Source of the DNA: Paludibacteraceae bacterium | GTDB taxonomy: Bacteria > Bacteroidota > Bacteroidia > Bacteroidales > Paludibacteraceae | Length of the DNA: 60,276 nt | NCBI GenBank assembly: GCA_029974315.1 | Contig: JARKSE010000182.1 | Coordinates: 1-60,276 of the forward strand | Direction of reading: 5' to 3' | In this document: piece by piece, positions 45,401 to 52,597 of the stretch | How positions within the stretch are numbered: position 1 is the stretch's first letter | How the letters are laid out: every line of letters begins with the position of its first letter | Notes under the pieces: model-generated | Seen by the model: only the letters and a program-made list of their open reading frames with translations | Database searches by the model: none | Told to the model about the DNA's origin: nothing | Position numbers and translations under genes: made by a program

Positions 45401-46860
45401 AACTCCCCAACTTGATACACTTTACCCCCAAGAGTGTATTCAAACGCTACAGCCAAAACCTCATCAGCATTCAAGGCAGTTTTCAACGAAATAAAACCCA
45501 ACGTACTATTAAGCGTATATTCTGAAGGCTCCAAACGACGAGCACTTTCAATTTTTTCATAATCCTCACCACCATTAATATCCATACTGGAATATTGAGC
45601 TTCCATCAAGCTATTAAATAGTTGAATATCACGAATGTTGGCAATAGATTTCACCTCGTCATACAATGTATTTGCACTATTTTGAGGATAGCGATTATCG
45701 ATGACACTCCAATGTGAATTATCAATGCGTCTATTTTCCGCTAAATCCATAAATGCCAAAATGTTACGTGCTTGGTCGAAATTTCCACGTTTGTTGGTAA
45801 CCCACACCTCTACCCGATTTATCATAATGCCAGACGTAATATATGGCAATTTACTCATATTTTGGTCATAAGTATCTCTAAAATATTGAGCTAAGAAAAA
45901 GTGACGATTTTCGTCGTAGGCATCAATAGGCACTTCAAACTCTTTGCGTTGCGAGCCTCCTTTTGAACTCACTGTTTTACTTTGCGACTGTTGTTGCGAA
46001 GCGATAGCCGTCACATTCAACTTTCCAAATTGCAATTCAGCTTTAAAACCAAACAGTGCTGAACTTCCTCGAATTAAAGAGCTATTAAGTGGCATACTCA
46101 CATTACCTGCTTGCAATTTGCGTAAAATCTCATCCTCTTTACCTTCATAACTCAATTTCAACGTCTGTTGGTCGGTCTCAAAAGTGGCTTCTGTGTTATA
46201 ATTCATGGCAAAATTAATTTTGTCACCAACTTTACCATTCACATTTAATTGAATTTTTGAATCAAAATCAGGATTTGTCGTTTTGCGTAACCGTTCGGAC
46301 AATGAAGGATTATCCACTCTGTTGGTAACAACACCAAAACTCAACTCAGCCGATCCTTGTGTTTTCAACTGTACTCCACCAGGACCGAAAACTTTCTCGG
46401 CAGGTCCCAGTTTAAAACTCATATCAGCTAAATTAAACTTATCTTCAAAATTGGCTTGAGCTTCTGCATTTTTAGTTTTAAAATACGAACTCATGTCATT
46501 GCGCAGCGTATACGATTTATATTCGCTTTCGGACATGACAAATGGTGTAGCAACCTCCATATCGCCTACTTTGGTACGAAAAATATAGTTTCCCGTAGCA
46601 GGGGCATATTCCACCTGACTTTTTACATTGCTAGGCGTAGATAAATCTAAAGGATATTGTTGGTAAAGATCTTCATACGTTTGAACTTCTAACGAGCGAA
46701 CTGGAAAAGATTTAAATAGCGTAGAATCTGTAGGAACAGCATAGTCGGACAACTGCTCCTGGGCAAAAGCCATAGCATTGGAAGGCGTAGAATCACCAAA
46801 CGATAGTAAAGTAATAGTACTAATAAAAAGAAAAACAACTATTTTTTGAAAAAAACTCAT
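39424..46860 (-). CDS. sprA: T9SS outer-membrane translocon SprA/Sov
   Basis: A 2478-residue protein with an N-terminal signal peptide (VVFLFISTITLLSFG). Size and content match SprA of Flavobacterium (about 2400) and Sov of Porphyromonas (about 2500), the giant beta-barrel through which T9SS cargo crosses the outer membrane. Long runs of alternating aromatic and polar residues typical of barrel strands fill the protein (for example FSFGGTVMHLSEM, FNLNYEPSVLAFSTTM) and it ends in YPISTSNVGFSIKFMLTR with a polar-aromatic last strand. Repeated segments such as AGNVSMPLNSSLIRG and LFGFKAELQFG are landmark SprA sequences. Gene order ruvA-sprA is the same in many Bacteroidetes, which strengthens the call. 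No break was found over 7.4 kb, in contrast to pabB, pabC and the ATPase. Confidence 0.96.
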   Translation of the reverse strand: MSFFQKIVVFLFISTITLLSFGDSTPSNAMAFAQEQLSDYAVPTDSTLFKSFPVRSLEVQTYEDLYQQYPLDLSTPSNVKSQVEYAPATGNYIFRTKVGDMEVATPFVMSESEYKSYTLRNDMSSYFKTKNAEAQANFEDKFNLADMSFKLGPAEKVFGPGGVQLKTQGSAELSFGVVTNRVDNPSLSERLRKTTNPDFDSKIQLNVNGKVGDKINFAMNYNTEATFETDQQTLKLSYEGKEDEILRKLQAGNVSMPLNSSLIRGSSALFGFKAELQFGKLNVTAIASQQQSQSKTVSSKGGSQRKEFEVPIDAYDENRHFFLAQYFRDTYDQNMSKLPYITSGIMINRVEVWVTNKRGNFDQARNILAFMDLAENRRIDNSHWSVIDNRYPQNSANTLYDEVKSIANIRDIQLFNSLMEAQYSSMDINGGEDYEKIESARRLEPSEYTLNSTLGFISLKTALNADEVLAVAFEYTLGGKVYQVGEFSTDGIESPNALMVKMLKSSSVSPQSTMWDLMMKNVYYLGAMQIQPDNFELNIQYQNDTTGVYLNYLTEGNIKNKLLLKVMNLDRLDARNEVRPDGKFDFVEGYTMSSSLGRVIFPVVEPFGEHLRKAIGNDAIADKYVFQELYDSTLVVARELTEKNKFRLAGKYQASSGSEIRLEAMNIPRGSVVVTAGGATLVENVDYTVDYVMGVVTILNQSILASGTSVDVSLENQSLFNTQRKTLVGTHLEYKLNDKFSFGGTVMHLSEMPLVTKTEMGTEPISNTIWGLNAAYHDEVQWLTKALNALPLLNATAPSTIVFNGEVAQMIPGHRKVKHNPGYAYLDDFESTKTGVDLRYPHYWRLASTPYDPTSGALFPEAALSNDINYGKNRALFAWFTIDNSVFNRNNSTTPEHIRRNPDLQSNHLTRAVREQEIFPNRSSLAGQSSYLPVLNVSFYPQERGPYNLDVLGLASDGSLANPTKRWGGMMRKLETTDFETANIEYIEFWLMDPFVNDTLGTHSGGDLYFNLGDISEDILKDGKKFFENGMPIDGDTTQTDATVWGRVPRKQSMVLAFDNDVNARKFQDVGFNGLSTEDEFKFPTYRDYVEQIKATLSPLVLEDMSKDPFSPLNDPAGDNFHHYRGSDYDAEEKTILDRYKRFNGSEGNSPASETTTETYSTSATTIPDVEDINQDNTLNEYEKYYQYRVSLRRIHLEVGQNFITDKVVANVELENGKKEDVTWYQFKIPVRDYEKRIGTIRDFKSIRFMRMFMHNFSEATFLRFGTLELVRGEWRTYTKDLYDLSNPPSTIGSINVSSVSIEENNKKKPVNYVLPPGVTRETDPSQPQLTQQNEQSMVIRVYDLSPSDARAVYKNISYDMRQYRRLQMFTHAEKMLDDLGSLKDYEMTVFLRIGSDYQNNYYEYEIPLKLTPEGDYSSGEADKVWPIENMFDFPLELFTQVKTNRNKEKNKGGSASFTKMYSEVDPAKPKNKITVMGNPNLADVQTIMIGVRNEGREVKTGEVWVNELRLTDYNEDGGWGAMGNVAIGLSDMGSINVSARHETAGFGGIEQSLTERRLDDLTQLNVSTSFEIGRFFPEKANVKIPLYASYSLENSKPKYNPLDEDVLLEEALDGLETKSERDSLLELSQTKVINKSVNLTNVKVDIKSKRPQIYDPSNFSVSYAYTETQELNPETDRNKALQHRGSFNYNFSTTPQPWEPFKNAKGLKSPAWRIIKEFNLNYEPSVLAFSTTMNRRYSETQLRDLEGSMNLNYYDVNNSLLSSSKDFVWDRQFELKYDLTRALKFSLRTGFNARIDETLHTPVNRQFFPDEYENWKDTVLSSLAHFGRPLTYQQLFTASWAIPINKIPIFEFITANVQYNATYGWNRGPNSDGNLHLGNEVSNLNNWQVDGQLNFEKLYNNSKYLKDINQRYSGRTSSKGNSRFKPKEESQTIAIKKGEPTVVTHKLNSKLLQIIVTDSTGKVVKVPYTIVDNNTVRFNGKSDMSSLRLSMQTTDPANISVAKKMGEMSVRFLMLVRRLSVMYKETNSLVIPGFNAEAGFMGQQKIDNLFAPGFDFAFGMPQRDYLEQAIQRGWVIMNDSIINPASQTFTSDFDVKLNLEPFAGFKIDLNTKRVSTDQTSIQHMYNDMPVTFNGTFRMTHAAILTTFWSTGKLANNYQSKAFDQFKANRAYVARELQRSYIGTNYPTTGFAADSYLAGSPYNEANGAYSYNSPDVLIPAFLAAYTGQDITKVSKSPFPAFWSLIPNWRISYDGLSRIPWVAKNFKSVTLNHAYQCTYNIGSYTAYSNFAENEDGLGFVRDVTSGNPIPSSQYNIASVALNESFAPFLSVDMAMKNSLTGKVEYRKQRNMTLNLASNQLLEATNDEWVVGIGYILKDFDVILKLKQNKTKKVKNDLTTRLDFAFKDIKTIIRKIETDDVQPTNGTKTITVKLTADYVFSSKLNFRLFYDYQMSNPLISTSYPISTSNVGFSIKFMLTR

Positions 46861-46877
46861 GCCTTTTATACCAAAAT

Positions 46878-47459
46878 TTAAAGCATTTGTAATGCTTTTT
46901 TAACTAGTTGTTCCAACGATAAACCAGGATTTTGGGTAGCCAATTTATCAACTACTTTCTGAGCTGCTGATTGTTGAAAACCAAGCATCACTAAAGCAGA
47001 AACTGCTTCAGAGACTACACCTCTGCTAGAGACAGAAGCGATATTGGATGTCAATGCTGTTTTACCCACTTTATCACGTAAATCAACAATAATGCGCTGA
47101 GCGGTTTTTAATCCGATACCTTTCACGTTTTTGAGCATAGCACTATTTTCGGTAGCAATAGCTTCTTGTAATTCAGCAGCTGAAAGGGACGACATAATCA
47201 TACGAGCAGTACTAACACCGACACCAGATACCGAAATAAGTTGTAAAAATAACGCGCGCTCTTCTTTAGTTGTAAAACCATAAAGAACATAGGCATCCTC
47301 ACGAATAGCTTCATAAACATATAGTTTGCATTGTTTATGTCCATTTAATTCCGAATAGGTAACCAATGATATATTAATAAAATATCCTATACCATTTGTT
47401 TCCACAACTGCAGACGTAGGAGTTAGCTCCACCAAATCACCTTTAATATACTCAATCAT
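46878..47459 (-). CDS. ruvA: Holliday junction DNA helicase subunit RuvA
   Basis: Binds four-way junctions and loads RuvB. N-terminal OB domain (MIEYIKGDLVELTPTSAVVE), two helix-hairpin-helix motifs (LISVSGVGVSTARMI and LKNVKGIGLKTAQRIIVDL) and the small C-terminal RuvB-binding domain (SALVMLGFQQSAAQKVVDKL). Length 193 is usual. It is the first gene of the ruvA-sprA-clpP-clpX set, 17 bases before sprA, with a well-formed promoter upstream. Confidence 0.97.
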   Translation of the reverse strand: MIEYIKGDLVELTPTSAVVETNGIGYFINISLVTYSELNGHKQCKLYVYEAIREDAYVLYGFTTKEERALFLQLISVSGVGVSTARMIMSSLSAAELQEAIATENSAMLKNVKGIGLKTAQRIIVDLRDKVGKTALTSNIASVSSRGVVSEAVSALVMLGFQQSAAQKVVDKLATQNPGLSLEQLVKKALQML

Positions 47460-47521
47460 AATAAGTTATAACTATTGATTAACACGTCAAGAAATTAATA
47501 ATCCACACCCATAAAAGAGCG

Positions 47522-47552
47522 CAAAGGTACTCAAAAAAATAGTGACGAACAA
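47522..47552 (-). promoter_or_regulatory. Promoter of the ruvA-sprA-clpPX transcript
   Basis: On the minus strand TTG (47550-47552), a 20-base spacer and TACCTTTG (47522-47529). The leader to ruvA is about 55 nt. Confidence 0.7.
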
Positions 47553-47635
47553 GTAGAAAATCCTTATATTTAAGGTAAAACGTACCATAAGCCTTATTTA
47601 TTGTTTTTCGTAATAAAAACAAGCTATAATATATC

Positions 47636-47667
47636 AAAAAAAATGTCCAGTTGTAAACCGGACATTT
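47636..47667 (-). terminator. Terminator of folP-cdaA
   Basis: On the minus strand AAATGTCC and GGACATTT pair (with one A-C mismatch and three more pairs inside), then eight T. It lies 22 bases after the cdaA stop. Confidence 0.88.
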
Positions 47668-47689
47668 AGCTTGTAATTATATTAAAATA

Positions 47690-48469
47690 TTACACTTCTA
47701 ACTCAGGTGACAACAAGCGTTCGAGCTGTTCTGGTGTTATATTCAAAGTAAGCTTGCCACCCATTGCAAGCGATATTGTTCCCGTTTCCTCAGAAATAAT
47801 AATAACAATGGCATCAGTACGCTCCGAAATACCTAAAGCTGCACGGTGTCTCAATCCCAGATATTTAGGAATGTCTGGATTTTGTGATACCGGTAAAATA
47901 GTCCCAGCAGCCACTATTTTTTCTTCATCAATAATCATAGCACCATCGTGCAAAGGACTGTTTTTGAAAAAGATATTTTCAATAAGACGTGTATTGATCT
48001 CTGCATTTATCACATCACCGGAATCAATGTATTGCTGTAAACTGTCATGCCGTTGAATAACTAATAATGCTCCAGTTTTCGTACGTGACAAATTCCGACA
48101 AGCCAAAACCACACGCATAATAGGGAACGTTAGCTCAGGTTCTTTACTTTTTATCTTTAATAATTTTTGTAAACGCAGCCAAAACTTCCAATTTTTACGT
48201 GAACCTATACGTGAAAAAAAACGGCGAATTTCGTTTTGAAAAATCACAATCAATCCAATGGCACTCACACCAATAACACGATTTAAAATAGCTCCTAACA
48301 ATTCCATTTTAAACACTCGTGTTACCAAAAACCAAAACACAACAAAAGCCATAATACCTAAAAAGATATTGGCCACACCAGTATCTTTCATAAGTTTAAA
48401 AGCTTGGTAAAGCAAAATCGCCACCAAAACAATATCAACAATATCTTTTACACCAAAAGTAAGTTCCAT
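47690..48469 (-). CDS. cdaA: Diadenylate cyclase CdaA
   Basis: Makes cyclic di-AMP from two ATP. Three N-terminal membrane helices (VDIVLVAILLYQAF, IFLGIMAFVVFWFLV, RVIGVSAIGLIVIFQ) precede a DAC domain with the two signature motifs, SPLHDGAMIID (DGA) and YLGLRHRAALGISE (RHR). Length 259 is usual. c-di-AMP controls potassium, osmolytes and wall homeostasis. It follows folP by 15 bases, a pairing seen in other Bacteroidetes; no cdaR or phosphodiesterase gene is adjacent. Confidence 0.95.
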   Translation of the reverse strand: MELTFGVKDIVDIVLVAILLYQAFKLMKDTGVANIFLGIMAFVVFWFLVTRVFKMELLGAILNRVIGVSAIGLIVIFQNEIRRFFSRIGSRKNWKFWLRLQKLLKIKSKEPELTFPIMRVVLACRNLSRTKTGALLVIQRHDSLQQYIDSGDVINAEINTRLIENIFFKNSPLHDGAMIIDEEKIVAAGTILPVSQNPDIPKYLGLRHRAALGISERTDAIVIIISEETGTISLAMGGKLTLNITPEQLERLLSPELEV

Positions 48470-48484
48470 ACACTGCTTTTTATT

Positions 48485-49333
48485 TTAATTTCCCTTATAA
48501 GCTTTATACAACGCTATAACCTCCATAGCTGCTTTCACATCGTGTACACGCAGAATATGAGCACCTTGTTCTAAAGCCAACATATTCACTGCTGCTGTCG
48601 CACTCAACGATTCTTCAGGAGAAGAATTTAGTAATTTATAAATCATCGATTTACGAGATACACCCACCAAAATAGGCATATTAAAAGTGTCAAAAATAGA
48701 CAAGTTTCTCAATAACTCGTAATTTTGTTCAATTGTTTTTGCAAACCCAAAACCAGGATCAATAATAATTTCTTTCGTAAAATTCAACGCACGTAAGAGC
48801 TCTATTTTTTGAGCAAAATACTGTAACACCTCAGGCAAAAAATTATTGTACTGCGTATTATTGTTTTTTTGCATCGTTTGTGGAGTTCCTCTCATATGCA
48901 TCAGTATATAAGGCACATTGAGTTTAGCCACAGTATTAAACATCTCTTCATCAAGTTCACCACCCGACACATCATTGATGACCGCTATATCAAATTCTTG
49001 TACAGCACAGGTAGCTACAGCAGATCGAAACGTATCGACAGAAATTGGAATATTACCAAAATGCTTTCTGATGCTCTTCAAAGCACCACTAATCCGTTCC
49101 AATTCTTCAGTTTCTGTTACGATTGGAGCTCCTGGACGTGTAGAATAAGCACCAATATCAATAATAGTGGCACCCTCTTGTAATGCTTTTTCTGTAGCTG
49201 ACAGAAAAAGTTTTTCATCTAAACAACGATTGCCTGAATAAAAAGAATCTGGTGTAATGTTGACAATTGCCATCACAATAGGATTGGATAAATCAACAAA
49301 TTTACCGTTCAATACAATATTTTTGGAGTTCAT
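48485..49333 (-). CDS. folP: Dihydropteroate synthase
   Basis: Joins p-aminobenzoate to dihydropterin pyrophosphate, the step blocked by sulfonamides. Motifs: VMAIVNITPDSFYSG (pterin loop), GATIIDIGAYSTRPGA, PISVDTFRSAVA, VINDVSGGELDE, YILMHMRGTPQTM and IIIDPGFGFAKT, with VGVSRKSMIYKLL. The ATG at 49333 is preferred to a GTG one codon earlier; the length is about 282. It is intact, although the pABA genes pabB and pabC in the same window are interrupted. Confidence 0.96.
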   Translation of the reverse strand: MNSKNIVLNGKFVDLSNPIVMAIVNITPDSFYSGNRCLDEKLFLSATEKALQEGATIIDIGAYSTRPGAPIVTETEELERISGALKSIRKHFGNIPISVDTFRSAVATCAVQEFDIAVINDVSGGELDEEMFNTVAKLNVPYILMHMRGTPQTMQKNNNTQYNNFLPEVLQYFAQKIELLRALNFTKEIIIDPGFGFAKTIEQNYELLRNLSIFDTFNMPILVGVSRKSMIYKLLNSSPEESLSATAAVNMLALEQGAHILRVHDVKAAMEVIALYKAYKGN

Positions 49334-49370
49334 CACGTTTAACTAGTAGTTCAAATCAATTATTCAGGCA

Positions 49371-49378
49371 CAAAAATA
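49371..49378 (-). promoter_or_regulatory. -7 element of folP-cdaA
   Basis: TATTTTTG on the minus strand, about 38 bases before the folP ATG; no clear -33. Confidence 0.5.
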
Positions 49379-49441
49379 AGACTAAAAATCGTGTTTTTCT
49401 CTTTTTTTTGAAGATAAAATATAAAAAAAGCAATAAAGCAT

Positions 49442-49471
49442 TGGTTTTTGTAAAAATAATCGTACATTTGT
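49442..49471 (+). promoter_or_regulatory. Promoter of the gldJ-like gene
   Basis: TTG (49442-49444), 19-base spacer, TACATTTG (49464-49471); leader of about 22 nt. Confidence 0.7.
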
Positions 49472-49499
49472 GGTCGCTTTTACCAACTATTGAATACTT

Positions 49500-50945
49500 A
49501 TGAAAGTCGCAAAACAATTCTTTGGTTTATTTATCGTAATGGCACTCTTTACTGGTTGCCAATCAAGGCCTTCAATGCCTACTAACTTTTCTGAAAAAAC
49601 TGGTTTTGATTACAACGATGAGCGAAACGGTTTCTTCAATGTAAACAGTGTTTACACGGGTAAAGTTCCTCCTGGTACTGTTTATATTTCAGTAATGACT
49701 ACCGTAAAAGGTTCAAATAATGACCCTATTTCGGCTCCAAGCAACAATGCAAAACGTAGAATCAGTAATAGTGGCTACTTTTTGGACGAATTCGAAGTAA
49801 CCAACTTAAACTGGCGAGAATATGTGGCTTGGTTAAGTGGTGTGTACGCACATGAACCTCGTAAAATTGTATTAGCACTGCCTGACGAAACTGTGTGGCG
49901 TAAAGAGTTAGCGTACAACGAACCATATGTGGAAAATTATTATTCACACGTAGCTTACGGATATTATCCAGTAGTTGGCGTAACTTGGAAACAGGCTGAA
50001 GCCTACTGCGAGTGGCGTACTGACCGCGTAAATGAACTGGAACTAATAAATCAGAAAATAATTCCTTTCCGCAACTTAAAAACTATCAACAAAGCCATTA
50101 AAGAAAATCCAGATTCTTTATATGCTTACGTCTTTTCAACCAAAAAAGCGGGAGAATTTATCCGTGCTATTTATGGCGATAGTTCTGCAGTGGATTTAGA
50201 CGGTATGCTGTATGATGCTCAATTCCGTCTTCCAACTGAAGCTGAATGGGAATATGCGGCCTACGGTATCGAAGCTGTAGATGGTAACGTCTATGAAAAC
50301 CAAACATATCCTTGGAGAGGCGAACAATTACGCGGATTTGAAAACAAAAAAACCGAAGGCGAATTCTATGCAAACTTTATACGTAGCCGAGGTGATCTCA
50401 TTGGTATTGCTATTAATAACACTTTAACTGTTCCTGTGAACTTCTTCCCTCCAAATGGCTATGGTTTATATAATATGGCAGGAAATGTAAACGAATGGGT
50501 ATTAGACGTTTATCGTGCTACAACCAACGAGGTGGTAGATGAATACAACTCATTCCGTGGTAATGTTTACCAAAGCGACTCTGCTTATGCCGAATCTATT
50601 TTAGATAAACTACCAAAAATGGATCAAGTTATGCGCGACAGCATGCGTAACGTACTTATTAAAGAGAAAAAATTTGCAGCCACAGGTGGCGACTTCCGTA
50701 GTTTTAAAGACGGTGATGCATTCTCTGCTTTGGGCGACTCTATTTTAAGTGCTGAAAATGCAACTCCAATTGAGCAAGCAAACATGATTTCAGACCAAGC
50801 ACGTATTTACAAAGGTGGATCTTGGAGAGACCGTGCATATTGGTTAAATCCTGCTAACCGTCGCTATTTGAATGAAAATAATTGTACGAATGACATTGGT
50901 TTCCGTTGTGCGATGAGCTCTGTTGGTGGTAAACAACAAAATTAG
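49500..50945 (+). CDS. gldJ: GldJ/GldK-family T9SS lipoprotein (best fit GldJ)
   Basis: 481 residues with a lipoprotein signal (ALFTGC, Cys at residue 20). The mature protein is a formylglycine-generating-enzyme (SUMF1) fold: FLDEFEVTNLNWREYVAWL, YYPVVGVTWKQAEAYCEWR, FRLPTEAEWEYAAYG, GLYNMAGNVNEWVLDVYR and IYKGGSWRDRAYWL. The two catalytic cysteines of true FGE, which follow the GGSW element, are missing (DRAYWLNPA), so it is a structural protein. The block WRKELAYNEPYVENYYSH and its position away from porLMN point to GldJ, which stands alone, rather than GldK/PorK. It probably works with SprA at the outer membrane. The stop is TAG, followed by a terminator. Confidence 0.85.
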   Translation: MKVAKQFFGLFIVMALFTGCQSRPSMPTNFSEKTGFDYNDERNGFFNVNSVYTGKVPPGTVYISVMTTVKGSNNDPISAPSNNAKRRISNSGYFLDEFEVTNLNWREYVAWLSGVYAHEPRKIVLALPDETVWRKELAYNEPYVENYYSHVAYGYYPVVGVTWKQAEAYCEWRTDRVNELELINQKIIPFRNLKTINKAIKENPDSLYAYVFSTKKAGEFIRAIYGDSSAVDLDGMLYDAQFRLPTEAEWEYAAYGIEAVDGNVYENQTYPWRGEQLRGFENKKTEGEFYANFIRSRGDLIGIAINNTLTVPVNFFPPNGYGLYNMAGNVNEWVLDVYRATTNEVVDEYNSFRGNVYQSDSAYAESILDKLPKMDQVMRDSMRNVLIKEKKFAATGGDFRSFKDGDAFSALGDSILSAENATPIEQANMISDQARIYKGGSWRDRAYWLNPANRRYLNENNCTNDIGFRCAMSSVGGKQQN

Positions 50946-50966
50946 GTAATATATTCTTATACGTTT

Positions 50967-50997
50967 AAAAAGCATCCCATCAAAGGATGCTTTTTTT
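50967..50997 (+). terminator. Terminator of the gldJ-like gene
   Basis: AAAAAGCATCC pairs with GGATGCTTTTT (7-base loop CATCAAA), then a T tract. Confidence 0.92.
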
Positions 50998-51065
50998 CGG
51001 TACATCCCACACTTACAAAATGGTAAATTTATAACGCAGATAAATAATAACTCACACTTTTTTTA

Positions 51066-51073
51066 TACCTTTG
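51066..51073 (+). promoter_or_regulatory. -7 element of asnS
   Basis: TACCTTTG, about 33 bases before the ATG. No TTG is seen at the usual -33 distance. Confidence 0.5.
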
Positions 51074-51105
51074 CAAACTAGAAAATTTAAAGCTTAAAAC
51101 AAAAT

Positions 51106-52512
51106 ATGAAAGAGATTAAAAGAACCGTAATTGTAGATGCACTAAAACGAACTGACATTGGTGCTGACATTAACATAAAAGGCTGGGTACGTACGCGTCG
51201 TGGTAATAAAAATGTTAGTTTTATTGCCTTGAACGATGGCTCTACAATTAACAATATTCAAATTGTTGTAGATATGTCCAAGTTTGATGAAGATGCTTTA
51301 AAACCGATTACAACCGGAGCATGTATCAATGTCAACGGTAAATTAGTTGAATCGATGGGTCAAGGACAAAGTGTGGAGATACAAGCTGACGAGATAGAAA
51401 TTTACGGTACTGCTGATCCGGAAAAATATCCATTACAGAAAAAAGGACACACACTCGAATATTTACGTGAAATAGCTCATCTACGACCACGTACCAACAC
51501 GTTTGGTGCAATATTTCGTATACGTCACAATATGGCTATGGCTATTCATACATTTTTCCACGAACGCGGTTTCTTCTATTTTCACACTCCTATTATCACT
51601 GCATCAGACTGCGAAGGTGCTGGACAAATGTTCCAAGTAACAACACAAGATCTGTATAATTTAAAGAAAACAGAAGATGGTAAATTAGATTACTCACACG
51701 ATTTTTTTGGAAAACATGTTAGCCTAACTGTTTCCGGACAGTTGGAAGGAGAATTGGCAGCCATGTCGTTAGGTAAAATTTACACCTTTGGACCAACCTT
51801 CCGTGCTGAACATTCAAACACACCACGCCACTTGGCAGAATTCTGGATGATTGAACCAGAAGTCGCCTTTATTGAAATTGAAGAAAACATGCAATTGGCA
51901 CAAGATTTTATTCAATATTGTGTGCGCTGGGCGCTCGAAAAATGCCAAGATGATATAGCGTTTTTGAGCAAAATGTACGATAATGATCTTATCGATAGAT
52001 TAAAATTTGTGACAGAAAACAACTTTAAACGACTAACATACACCGAAGGCGTAGCTATTCTCAAAGAAGCTATCAAAAATGGTAAGAAATTTGAATTTCC
52101 TGTAGATTGGGGTACTGATTTACAATCAGAGCACGAACGCTATTTGGTTGAAGAACATTTTAAATTGCCAGTAATTCTTACAGACTATCCCAAAGATATC
52201 AAATCGTTCTATATGAAACAGAATGACGATGGCAAAACAGTGCGTGCAATGGACGTATTGTTTCCAAAAATTGGAGAAATCATCGGTGGTTCACAGCGTG
52301 AAGAAGATTACGACAAACTCAGCCGTCGTGCTGCTGAAATAGGCGTACCCGAAAAAGATATTTGGTGGTATATGGATACACGTCGTTTTGGTACTGCTCC
52401 ACACTCTGGCTTCGGACTTGGGTTTGAGCGCTTAATGTTGTTTGTTACAGGCATGCAAAACATTCGTGATGTGATTCCATTTCCACGTACACCAAACAAC
52501 TGTGAATTTTAA
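51106..52512 (+). CDS. asnS: Asparaginyl-tRNA synthetase
   Basis: Class IIb synthetase charging tRNA-Asn. N-terminal OB anticodon-binding fold ([19 protein letters not shown]), then class II motif 2 ([20 protein letters not shown]) and motif 3 ([19 protein letters not shown]). The insertion between motifs, with [11 protein letters not shown] and [18 protein letters not shown], is the AsnRS form and excludes aspartyl-tRNA synthetase. Length 468 is usual. Monocistronic, with a strong terminator. Confidence 0.97.
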   Translation: MKEIKRTVIVDALKRTDIGADINIKGWVRTRRGNKNVSFIALNDGSTINNIQIVVDMSKFDEDALKPITTGACINVNGKLVESMGQGQSVEIQADEIEIYGTADPEKYPLQKKGHTLEYLREIAHLRPRTNTFGAIFRIRHNMAMAIHTFFHERGFFYFHTPIITASDCEGAGQMFQVTTQDLYNLKKTEDGKLDYSHDFFGKHVSLTVSGQLEGELAAMSLGKIYTFGPTFRAEHSNTPRHLAEFWMIEPEVAFIEIEENMQLAQDFIQYCVRWALEKCQDDIAFLSKMYDNDLIDRLKFVTENNFKRLTYTEGVAILKEAIKNGKKFEFPVDWGTDLQSEHERYLVEEHFKLPVILTDYPKDIKSFYMKQNDDGKTVRAMDVLFPKIGEIIGGSQREEDYDKLSRRAAEIGVPEKDIWWYMDTRRFGTAPHSGFGLGFERLMLFVTGMQNIRDVIPFPRTPNNCEF

Positions 52513-52534
52513 GTCGGCCTTCCTGATACAATCT

Positions 52535-52572
52535 AAATGCCGATAATGACATCTGTTATTATCGGCATTTTT
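52535..52572 (+). terminator. Terminator of asnS
   Basis: 13-bp perfect arms AAATGCCGATAAT and ATTATCGGCATTT, followed by T. Confidence 0.92.
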
Positions 52573-52597
52573 ACAAAACAACGACCTTATAATCAAC

